From Bacteroidota bacterium (GTDB taxonomy: Bacteria > Bacteroidota > Bacteroidia > Cytophagales > Cyclobacteriaceae): a stretch of DNA of 5,243 nucleotides. The stretch covers positions 1 to 5,243 of the forward strand of contig JAEZEH010000107.1 in assembly GCA_023417785.1 (NCBI GenBank). The letters run 5' to 3'. The notes beneath the pieces were generated by a model, which was given only the letters and a program-made list of their open reading frames with translations, was not told where the DNA came from and did not search any database. The number at the start of each line of letters is the position of its first letter. Position 1 is the stretch's first letter. Position numbers and translations under genes: made by a program. Below, in pieces: positions 1 to 5,068 of this stretch.

Positions 1-302
1 ATGGAGAGGGGAACCGGATTAAACTCAAATACACCCGGGCACTGATCAACGCGGCGTTATCCGGTGAGTTATGTGATGTCGAATATGACTATCATGACGT
101 ATTCGGTATCGCTTACCCATTGTACAGCTCCACTGTTCCGGGCACTGTACTTAATCCGCGCGTTTCCTGGAAAAGCCAGGATGCGTACGATCAGAAGGCC
201 GCTTTTCTGGCCGAAGCTTTTCTAAAGAACTTTGAAAAGTATTCAAGTTTTGCAAATGAAGAAACCCTTGCCGGGGCACCCCGCACGAACACACACGCAT
301 AG
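1..302 (+). CDS. pckA: Phosphoenolpyruvate carboxykinase (ATP), C-terminal fragment
   Basis: This is the 3' end of the gene for ATP-dependent PEP carboxykinase, the cytoplasmic gluconeogenic enzyme that turns oxaloacetate and ATP into phosphoenolpyruvate, ADP and CO2. The frame is open from base 3, giving 99 residues before TAG at 300-302; the start lies outside the window. The fragment carries the family's C-terminal landmarks: G-E-G-N-R-I-K-L-K-Y-T-R-A-L-I-N-A-A-L, then G-E-L, then an F-G-I-A-Y-P stretch, P-G-T-V-L-N-P-R and a final N-F-E-K-Y. In the known enzyme the R-x-x-x-x-x-T-R segment lies close to the nucleotide site. A tail of about 19 residues follows N-F-E-K-Y, which I believe is usual in Bacteroidota homologues. 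A hairpin terminator follows directly, so the gene is probably not co-transcribed with the sigma factor downstream. The short ORF from TTG at 120 is only part of this frame. Confidence 0.93.
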   Translation, partial: GEGNRIKLKYTRALINAALSGELCDVEYDYHDVFGIAYPLYSSTVPGTVLNPRVSWKSQDAYDQKAAFLAEAFLKNFEKYSSFANEETLAGAPRTNTHA

Positions 303-322
303 CCATTAACCTAAACGCAAGT

Positions 323-350
323 AAGGCCTCCTCAAAAGGGAGGCTTTGCT
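323..350 (+). terminator. Rho-independent-like terminator after pckA
   Basis: GCCTCC (326-331) pairs with GGAGGC (339-344) around a 7-base loop. The stem can be extended by a G-T and two A-T pairs (323-325 with 345-347). A short, imperfect T-rich tail follows (TTTGCTATTT). Its place 20 bases after the pckA stop fits a transcript end. The weak U-tract lowers confidence in efficient termination. Confidence 0.75.
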
Positions 351-423
351 ATTTCACCGCAGAAAAAACTCGCATTGGATTTGACCGGCTGCCCTAATCC
401 TCGTATCATATGCTAACTGAAGC

Positions 424-1008
424 ATGGGCAGAAACCTTACTCCTGACTCGATTATTCGTAAAGCCATGTCGGGTGACACGCAGGCGTTTCGCGCAATTGT
501 TGAAGACCACCAGGATTTCGTTTTTTCGGTTGCCCATCGCTTCGTGAATAATGCCCGTGATGCGGAAGACCTGACGCAGGAGACGTTTCTTCGTTTGTGG
601 AAGAATCTAAGCAGGTATAAAAGCGAAATAAAACTGACAACCTGGCTTTACAAGATTGTTACGAATGTCTGTCTCGATTACCTGAAGTCGAAACAGTACA
701 GGCATAACGCGATGGAAGAAGGGCTTGATAAAGGGCACCAGGTTAGCGCTTCGGCGAATGCAGACCAATCCGTTATTGATGGTGAACTTCGGAGTTTGCT
801 GATAAGGGCTGCAGAAACGCTGACACCCAAACAAAAAGCGGTGTTCGTGCTTCGCGATCTCGAAGGGCTGGATGTCTCCGAAGTTACCGAAGTCCTTCAT
901 ATGTCCGCCGGAAACATTAAAAGCAATTTGTGTCATGCCCGAAAGCGAATCGGTGACATCATCAAACAATATTACAGTCAGGTAAAAAGCAGAAATCATG
1001 AAATGTGA
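424..1008 (+). CDS. ECF-type RNA polymerase sigma-70 factor
   Basis: A 194-residue alternative sigma factor of the extracytoplasmic-function type, which would direct RNA polymerase to a specific promoter set when freed from its anti-sigma. It has only the two domains typical of the class. Region 2 covers about residues 19-92 and includes D-A-E-D-L-T-Q-E-T-F-L-R-L-W (46-59, core binding and -10 recognition) and the T-T-W-L-Y-K-I stretch (72-78). Region 4 covers about 126-178, with L-T-P-K-Q-K-A-V-F-V-L-R-D-L-E-G and a helix-turn-helix around 149-175 (S-x-G-N-I-K-S-N-L-x-H-A-R). Length matches the family. ATG at 424 is chosen because it gives a complete region 2 with a normal short leader; no strong ribosome binding site precedes it. 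The last 11 bases overlap the anti-sigma gene. I saw no good Bacteroidota housekeeping promoter upstream, so autoregulation is possible but unproven. The ECF subgroup cannot be assigned by eye. Confidence 0.93.
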   Translation: MGRNLTPDSIIRKAMSGDTQAFRAIVEDHQDFVFSVAHRFVNNARDAEDLTQETFLRLWKNLSRYKSEIKLTTWLYKIVTNVCLDYLKSKQYRHNAMEEGLDKGHQVSASANADQSVIDGELRSLLIRAAETLTPKQKAVFVLRDLEGLDVSEVTEVLHMSAGNIKSNLCHARKRIGDIIKQYYSQVKSRNHEM

Positions 1009-1531
1009 CGAGGCTGAAAACTTAATTTTACTCTATGCGGAGCTGTCCCGTGAAGAGCTAAAGCGTTTGGAACAACACGTTCTGGTCTGTTCATCGTGTG
1101 CCGCAACGATGCGAGACTGGCAAAATCATCAGCGTATTGTGCAGGAAACCTTTCCAGCGAGGAAACCGGATCACCCCGCTATTCTTACAAGCCGTGTTAT
1201 GGCCTCAATCGCCGGTCAACGATCAGTGGAGGTTCCACCGCTTTGGTCCATAAATCCCTCAGGGATTTTCAGAAGCGTTATGGCAGTAGTTTCGCTTACG
1301 TTGATTGCTTTTTTCTTTTATGAAGCCGGACATGAGCCAACGGTTGAAGTGGCGCAAGCTGTTCCTGCATCGGAAGCCGTTGTGTTAAATACCGCAGCCT
1401 TCATGAAGTCCATTGTCGACCGCGGGCCAACCGTTGATCCATTTTTTGCCTGTGTACAAAAATGCAGAGACGAGGGAAACACAAAAGCCTGTGAAAGCTG
1501 TCTGGAGAGATTAAAAAATATTTCGTTATGA
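998..1531 (+). CDS. Membrane-anchored zinc-finger anti-sigma factor
   Basis: A 177-residue protein read as the partner anti-sigma of the preceding ECF factor. The N-terminal cytoplasmic part has the ZAS zinc-binding pattern: C3, then H27-x3-C31-x2-C34 (H-V-L-V-C-S-S-C), which in characterised families clamps the sigma factor. A single hydrophobic span lies at about 91-108, followed by a periplasmic tail of about 70 residues. That tail ends in a four-cysteine cluster, C152-x3-C156-x8-C165-x2-C168, which the basic ZAS fold does not need and which may form disulfides or bind metal. The ATG at 998 overlaps the sigma gene by 11 bases, and its own stop overlaps the next start (ATGA at 1528-1531), so all three genes are likely translationally coupled. 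The role is inferred from motif, topology and position; the sensed signal is unknown. Confidence 0.85.
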   Translation: MKCDEAENLILLYAELSREELKRLEQHVLVCSSCAATMRDWQNHQRIVQETFPARKPDHPAILTSRVMASIAGQRSVEVPPLWSINPSGIFRSVMAVVSLTLIAFFFYEAGHEPTVEVAQAVPASEAVVLNTAAFMKSIVDRGPTVDPFFACVQKCRDEGNTKACESCLERLKNISL

Positions 1532-2571
1532 AAATAAAAAGACTTTTATCGCTACCCCTTCTTATTGCATGTTCGGGTTGCTTCATCGCGTGCGAACAGA
1601 ATGTATCAATGGAAACCGTTGTCAATGAAAATGGCTCTGTTTCGCGAACCATTGTCTTGCAGGAAGTTGATTCAGCCAAGATGAAGGAGAACATTTTTGG
1701 CGTCAGTGAGGAGAACGGATGGAAGACGAAAATTGCGCACGTGGGCAAAAACAAGTTTGATGTGTCGTTCACGAAAGAGTTCCCATCCGTTGAAGCGATA
1801 AACTCCGAACTGAACTCGGACGATGAGGCACTTTTCCGTGTCAGATCTGAATTGACTGAGAAGTTTCGGTGGTTCTATACCTACTACCGCTATTCTGACA
1901 CCTATACGCCGATCAATCGGATGCATGGTGTGAAACAGGATGACTTCTTTACCCACGAAGACTTTTCTTTCATCGAACGCCTGCCGGCAGAGGGAAAGGC
2001 AATTAGCAAAGCTGACAGTTTCTTCCTTGTGAAACTTAATGATCGCATTTATGAAGATTTCCTTTCACACGGATACTACGAGGAACACTTTTCTGCGCTG
2101 CTACAGGCACTTGACAAAATTGGGGCAGCGCCGCAGTGGAAGGATAGTCTTTTGTTAAGAAAAGGTCAGTACTTTGACGAGATCCTCCAAAGCGAAGATT
2201 TCGACGACGCCAATTTCCCTGTGATCGTTGAAAGATTTCACGCGCCGGTAGACATGGAGGCGCTGCGTGCGACTCACAAACAGCTGACTCAGGACTTTGA
2301 GCAGCGGGTAGACTTTATGACTAATGCGGCCTCTATGAAAATGGTGCACAGCATTCAGCTGCCCTGGAAGATCATGGAAACAAACGCGGACAGTCTGGCA
2401 TTGAATCGCGCGTTCTGGCGTCCCCCTGTTATAAAATTTGTATTGAAAGACCACACCATGTACGCGGAAGGCAGGTCCTTCAATTTGTGGGCAGGGTTGA
2501 TTTCTATATTCATTGTTTTAATTACCATACGACTATTTACAAGAAAAAAGCCAGTCGTTGCGGGACCTTAA
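1528..2571 (+). CDS. Predicted lipoprotein with C-terminal membrane span, third gene of the sigma operon
   Basis: A 347-residue protein that I do not recognise as a named family. The N-terminus is a basic, hydrophobic signal sequence with three closely spaced cysteines (C15, C18, C22), each a possible lipidation site; L-I-A-C at 12-15 and F-I-A-C at 19-22 look best. The mature part opens with a beta-like segment (V-V-N-E-N-G-S-V-S-R-T-I-V-L, 31-44). An acidic, aromatic-rich, probably helical middle follows (about 110-270). Near the end a segment with L-P-W-K-I-M-E-T-N-A-D (278-288) leads to a hydrophobic span at about 318-336 and a basic R-K-K end. The N-G-S-V-S-R opening and the t-N-A-D element faintly recall LppM-type domains, but I would not assign that. 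The start overlaps the anti-sigma stop by four bases. Co-translation suggests a role in sensing or in the response. Signal sequence: fairly sure. Function: unknown. Confidence 0.8.
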   Translation: MKIKRLLSLPLLIACSGCFIACEQNVSMETVVNENGSVSRTIVLQEVDSAKMKENIFGVSEENGWKTKIAHVGKNKFDVSFTKEFPSVEAINSELNSDDEALFRVRSELTEKFRWFYTYYRYSDTYTPINRMHGVKQDDFFTHEDFSFIERLPAEGKAISKADSFFLVKLNDRIYEDFLSHGYYEEHFSALLQALDKIGAAPQWKDSLLLRKGQYFDEILQSEDFDDANFPVIVERFHAPVDMEALRATHKQLTQDFEQRVDFMTNAASMKMVHSIQLPWKIMETNADSLALNRAFWRPPVIKFVLKDHTMYAEGRSFNLWAGLISIFIVLITIRLFTRKKPVVAGP

Positions 2572-2572
2572 T

Positions 2573-2651
2573 AATGGCTGAAGCCTGAGATGGAGCGGTT
2601 GGTGACCATGTGCTCTCAACGTGCAGCCATTCACATCAAATATGTGCCATT
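2573..2651 (+). repeat. Nested inverted repeats downstream of the sigma operon
   Basis: AATGGCTG (2573-2580) is matched by its exact reverse complement CAGCCATT (2624-2631). Inside lies a second pair, TGAGA (2586-2590) with TCTCA (2614-2618), separated from the outer stem by five bases on each side, and a possible GGT/ACC tip (2597-2599 with 2605-2607). Directly after is a small hairpin, CACAT (2632-2636) with ATGTG (2642-2646). GCCATT recurs at 2646-2651, so the left arm AATGGC could pair with either copy. No T-run follows, so it is not a classic terminator. It may be a transcript-end structure or chance; no folding energy was computed. Confidence 0.4.
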
Positions 2652-2673
2652 AGTCGTCAGGTACGTTCTGGCA

Positions 2674-2696
2674 TAATTTTTCTATGATGATGTTTG
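2674..2696 (+). promoter_or_regulatory. Possible promoter -7 region for the gene at 2736
   Basis: Two overlapping near-matches to the Bacteroidota -7 box TAnnTTTG are present: TAATTTTT (2674-2681) and GATGTTTG (2689-2696), each with one mismatch. Neither has a perfect TTG at the usual 19-base spacing upstream. The A/T-rich context and position 40-60 bases before the chosen start are suitable. Weak evidence only. Confidence 0.25.
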
Positions 2697-2735
2697 TTAA
2701 ATCAAATCATGTTTACAAAAAACTATTCAAGACCT

Positions 2736-3314
2736 ATGAAGAAAACTTTTCTAGTTCTCACCTGCACATTAAGCTCATTGGCTATTTCTGCGCAGGTTGA
2801 GTCATCGAATGAAGTTTCTACCGATTCCGCGCAAGCGACTACGAGAACAGAAACGTCGTCGGGCGAGGTGGTAGATAGCCAGGCCGCTGTGTCCGGGGAT
2901 ACAGCAGGCGTGTCAGACGAAGATTTGCGCAAGTATGCGATCCTGATGGATTCCATAAATGATATGAAGCAGACCCTTTTGAAGGAGATGGGCGATATGG
3001 TTAAAAATAAGGAAGGGATGACAAATGCGCGATACAACGATTTATCCAAGGCTAATGGCGACGAAGCCAAGTTGCAGGAGTTGAAAGCAACCGAGGACGA
3101 ACTCACCTTCCTGAACGAGGTTAATGAGAAGAAAAAGACAGGGGCTGCCCAAATCAGTGAGACTTTTCAGGCAATGGCCAAAGATTTCATTGGTGTGGAA
3201 ACCTACAATGAGGTGAAAGATGCTTTGGCTGCCGATACTGAAATAAAAGCGCGTTACGATGAAATCCTGGCCGAAGTTGCGAAGGGCGAGGGTGACGCAG
3301 GCGGTTCAAAATAA
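2736..3314 (+). CDS. Secreted small helical protein of unknown function (DUF4168-like C-terminus)
   Basis: The chosen ATG gives 192 residues beginning with a clean signal peptide (M-K-K-T-F-L, hydrophobic core, S-A-Q at 18-20), so the product is exported. The frame stays open upstream to an ATG at 2709 and a TTG at 2694, but those starts would put about 9-14 polar residues ahead of the signal peptide. Residues 21-58 are a Ser/Thr/Ala/Glu-rich low-complexity linker, probably disordered. From about 61 to 183 the protein is charged and helical. The end, G-V-E-T-Y-N-E-V-K-D-A-L-A-A-D-T-E-I-K-A-R-Y (153-174), resembles the closing motif of DUF4168-type proteins (Y-n-x-I, then D-x-e-L-x-x-R). That is resemblance by eye, not a family call. 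The tail is Gly-rich. No cysteine is present in the mature part and no enzyme motif is seen. A strong terminator follows, so it appears to be a single-gene unit. Confidence 0.8.
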   Translation: MKKTFLVLTCTLSSLAISAQVESSNEVSTDSAQATTRTETSSGEVVDSQAAVSGDTAGVSDEDLRKYAILMDSINDMKQTLLKEMGDMVKNKEGMTNARYNDLSKANGDEAKLQELKATEDELTFLNEVNEKKKTGAAQISETFQAMAKDFIGVETYNEVKDALAADTEIKARYDEILAEVAKGEGDAGGSK

Positions 3315-3335
3315 TCCATGTTTAGTTAGTTGCTT

Positions 3336-3369
3336 AAAAAAAAGGGCCGCTTGTGGGCTCTTTTTTTTT
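3336..3369 (+). terminator. Strong, potentially bidirectional rho-independent terminator
   Basis: GGGCC (3344-3348) pairs with GGCTC (3356-3360), including one G-T pair, around a 7-base loop. The stem is flanked by eight A (3336-3343) and nine T (3361-3369), which pair to lengthen it. The T-run gives plus-strand termination 22 bases after the stop at 3314, and the A-run would give the same on the minus strand. A GTG at 3353 inside this hairpin opens a frame into the next gene but is not a credible start. Confidence 0.9.
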
Positions 3370-3384
3370 ACCCGTTAAAACTCA

Positions 3385-3392
3385 TAATATTG
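3385..3392 (+). promoter_or_regulatory. Possible -7 box for the M15 peptidase gene
   Basis: TAATATTG matches the Bacteroidota TAnnTTTG box with one mismatch and sits 20 bases before the ATG at 3413. The matching -33 position falls in the T-run of the preceding terminator, which has TTT instead of TTG. A promoter must lie in this 43-base gap if the terminator is efficient, but this box is only a weak candidate. Confidence 0.3.
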
Positions 3393-3412
3393 CAGTTTAT
3401 CTAACTGCGCGT

Positions 3413-4192
3413 ATGCATCATGTTCTCCGTCATGGCTTAGTCGTCTTACTGTGTTTATTCTCCAACAATCTGTTTTCCCAAAGCTCCTATCGCGGGGACC
3501 CCGTGGATACAAACGACTATGTCGTCGACTTGTTAAATCAATACCTGCAGGATTCCATAGCCATTGACCCGGCGTTGGTTCAGTCTGTCTCGGTTGCGGG
3601 GTCTGACCACACCGTTGCCGTGCTGAGTAATCCTGGAAAGGCATGGAGTGACTGGGCGGTGGTGGAGAATTATGCCTTCGGAAAAAACCGTGGTGAATTA
3701 ACGATGATAGCTGACATCAAGGCACTGCATCCGGCTTTCCGGGATAAAGTTATCGAATTGATCCGTCAGTGCAGTCTGAAGGGTATCACTGTGGCAGTTG
3801 TGGAAACATTCCGCACTCATGCGAAGCAAAATGAGTATAAAACCATGGGTGGTAAATACACTAACTCTGCAGGTGGGCGATCGAAGCACCAATACGGGCT
3901 GGCGATTGATATTGTCCCCATGGTTAATGGCAAGCCGCAGTGGGATAATCAGGCGCTCTGGCGAAGAGTTGGCGTCATTGGTGAAAACCTGGGCTTACGC
4001 TGGGGCGGTCGTTGGAAGAGACCCTACGATCCGGCACACTTTGAATGGACTGGCGGCTTAACAACAGCACATCTTGCAGCTGGTATGCTACCCGCCATTT
4101 CCGATGAAGAGTATCCCTGCATCCATGAGGATGTCGAAGGCTTGCGAGTACGTTGGAACGAATGGGAAGCGTTTCAATCAGTGAGTTACTGA
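3413..4192 (+). CDS. Secreted M15-family zinc peptidase (peptidoglycan peptide hydrolase)
   Basis: A 259-residue exported metallopeptidase of the D-Ala-D-Ala carboxypeptidase / endolysin-like M15 group, expected to cut peptide bonds in the peptidoglycan stem or crosslink. The first 23 residues form a signal peptide (M-H-H-V-L-R, hydrophobic core, L-F-S-Q). The catalytic domain spans about 95-215. It contains E-T-F-R-T-H-x-x-Q (131-139), S157-K-H159-Q-Y-G-L-A-I-D166 (the S-x-H-x-x-G-x-A-x-D zinc motif) and G-L-R-W-G-G-R-W (194-201). It ends in D206-P-A-H209-F-E-W. H159, D166 and H209 are the expected zinc ligands and D206 the likely catalytic acid, so the enzyme looks active. About 70 residues between the signal peptide and the domain, and 48 after H-F-E-W, are unassigned. 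ATG 3413 is chosen because the longer frame from GTG 3353 begins inside the terminator hairpin. Whether it is an endo- or carboxypeptidase cannot be told. Confidence 0.92.
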   Translation: MHHVLRHGLVVLLCLFSNNLFSQSSYRGDPVDTNDYVVDLLNQYLQDSIAIDPALVQSVSVAGSDHTVAVLSNPGKAWSDWAVVENYAFGKNRGELTMIADIKALHPAFRDKVIELIRQCSLKGITVAVVETFRTHAKQNEYKTMGGKYTNSAGGRSKHQYGLAIDIVPMVNGKPQWDNQALWRRVGVIGENLGLRWGGRWKRPYDPAHFEWTGGLTTAHLAAGMLPAISDEEYPCIHEDVEGLRVRWNEWEAFQSVSY

Positions 4193-4236
4193 CCTGATCA
4201 TCCCGGAGACCTGAAAGAGTCGAAGTCACGGCAAAC

Positions 4237-4902
4237 CTAATCTCTCAATATTCGCATTTCCACCCGGCGGTTCTGGGCTCGGGCTTCAGGTGTCATCTCG
4301 TTTCTCAATGGCTGGGTTCCGCCAAATGCTTTCGTTTGTATCCGTTTCTTTGCAACGCCTTTTTCAACGAGGTATTTCTTTACGGCTTCCACCCTGCTCT
4401 TAGATAACTCCATATTCATTTTGGGATTACCAATGTTGTCCGTATGACCTTCAAGCTGAATTTCGATCGACGGATTAGCCTTCAACATCTCCGCTACTTC
4501 GTCAAGTTCGCGATACGAGCCTCGATCGATCACGGATTTTCCCTGTGCGAAAATAAGGTTGTTCAATACGATCGTCTCGCCTTTGGAAGAAAGCGCAATG
4601 TCGCGAATCACCCTATTATCGGCATTGATATCCTTCGGGTCAACGATAACGGTTCGCGGATTATATCCTTCAGCTGAAGCCGTGATCTGATAACGGGCCG
4701 TCCCAAAAATTGAAAAGGTGAAAGTGCTGTCGCTGAATCGTCCGAAAATACTACCGGTAGGGATACTGCTGTATCGTATGCTTGCCTTTAGACCTTTACC
4801 TGTTCTTGCGTCAGTAACTTTTCCTACCGCCTGAATGTCGGACTGACCAAATGCTGCAGATAGAAGCAGGGAAAAAATGAAAATCATCAAGATCTTCTGC
4901 AT
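4237..4902 (-). CDS. OmpA-like peptidoglycan-binding protein with N-terminal regulatory-like beta domain
   Basis: A 221-residue exported envelope protein. Residues 1-19 are a signal peptide ending A-A-F-G before Q20. About 23-105 look like a carboxypeptidase-regulatory-like beta-sandwich (V-G-K-V-T-D-A-R-T-G-K-G-L-K-A opening, S-A-E-G-Y-N-P-R). About 110-220 are an OmpA C-terminal domain: L-E-G-H-T-D-N (150-156), L-S-K-S-R-V-E-A-V (167-175), and N211-R-R-V-E-M at the end. D155 and R212/R213 lie at positions known in the family to hold the diaminopimelate of peptidoglycan, so it should bind the cell wall non-covalently. There is no lipobox and no beta-barrel. The start is ATG at 4902-4900, preceded on its strand by GGAGAG. 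An in-frame ATG at 4917 is less likely because it almost coincides with the predicted transcript start. The gene converges with the M15 gene; no terminator is seen in the 44 bases between them. Confidence 0.92.
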   Translation of the reverse strand: MQKILMIFIFSLLLSAAFGQSDIQAVGKVTDARTGKGLKASIRYSSIPTGSIFGRFSDSTFTFSIFGTARYQITASAEGYNPRTVIVDPKDINADNRVIRDIALSSKGETIVLNNLIFAQGKSVIDRGSYRELDEVAEMLKANPSIEIQLEGHTDNIGNPKMNMELSKSRVEAVKKYLVEKGVAKKRIQTKAFGGTQPLRNEMTPEARAQNRRVEMRILRD

Positions 4903-4906
4903 CGTT

Positions 4907-4915
4907 GTTCTCTCC
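4907..4915 (-). promoter_or_regulatory. Ribosome binding site deciding the OmpA-like gene start
   Basis: Read on the minus strand, GGAGAGAAC lies just before the ATG at 4902-4900, with GGAGAG ending about seven bases upstream of it. It overlaps the start of the alternative ATG (4917-4915), which has no comparable sequence in front. Purine-rich sites like this are uncommon elsewhere in this window, so it favours the shorter, signal-peptide-first protein. Confidence 0.6.
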
Positions 4916-4923
4916 ATGTTGTA

Positions 4924-4953
4924 CAAAGTTACAGATATCGCGCGAAGGATCAA
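4924..4953 (-). promoter_or_regulatory. Bacteroidota housekeeping promoter of the OmpA-like gene
   Basis: On the minus strand, TTG (4953-4951) is followed by 19 bases and then TAACTTTG (4931-4924). This matches the published Bacteroidota primary sigma consensus exactly (-33 TTG, 19-base spacer, -7 TAnnTTTG). The expected transcript start is near 4918-4920, giving a leader of about 16-18 bases before the ATG at 4902. It is the best promoter in the window and implies constitutive expression by the main sigma factor. Confidence 0.8.
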
Positions 4954-5009
4954 CATCTCTTCTGTCAATGCCGCGTGGAGCCGATATATTGAAATAATAC
5001 GCGCATGAT

Positions 5010-5038
5010 TTGTGGAGCGGGATTTGTTTGTAGTACTG
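5010..5038 (+). promoter_or_regulatory. Possible promoter for the gene at 5069
   Basis: TTG (5010-5012), then 18 bases, then TAGTACTG (5031-5038), which matches TAnnTTTG at four of six fixed positions. The position is right for a leader of about 25 bases. A duplicated TTTG (TTTGTTTG, 5023-5030) lies between. The whole divergent region 4903-5068 holds no coding frame I would accept. Confidence 0.25.
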
Positions 5039-5068
5039 TTAACAAGTCTGTCTATAAACAAAGTGACC

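Larger units (their letters stand above)
2572..2735. other. Non-coding spacer with inverted repeats
   Basis: This 164-base stretch lies between the sigma operon and the next gene and has no credible coding frame. Its left half holds the inverted repeats described separately (2573-2651). Its right half (about 2652-2735) is A/T-rich and should hold the promoter of the gene starting at 2736. No standard hairpin followed by a T-run closes the operon. Confidence 0.6.

Noticed and set aside
607..999. Minus-strand open frame of 130 codons within the sigma gene
   Set aside because: It is antisense to a clearly recognised sigma factor and has no family-like features.
2600..2608. TGGTGACCA palindrome as an operator
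   Set aside because: A 9-base odd palindrome occurs easily by chance and lies inside the larger inverted repeat; there is no second copy to suggest a regulon site.
2694..2735. TTG or ATG 2709 start for the small secreted protein
   Set aside because: Either adds polar residues before a normal signal peptide, and the TTG overlaps a candidate -7 box.
3353..3412. Longer start (GTG 3353) for the M15 peptidase
   Set aside because: It begins inside the terminator loop and would translate the T-run; the ATG at 3413 starts directly at a signal peptide.
4193..4236. Shared terminator between the convergent genes
   Set aside because: No stem of useful length with a flanking T-run on either strand was found in the 44 bases.
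4444..4677. Plus-strand open frame opposite the OmpA domain
   Set aside because: It is the antisense shadow of a well-conserved coding region, with no start signal.
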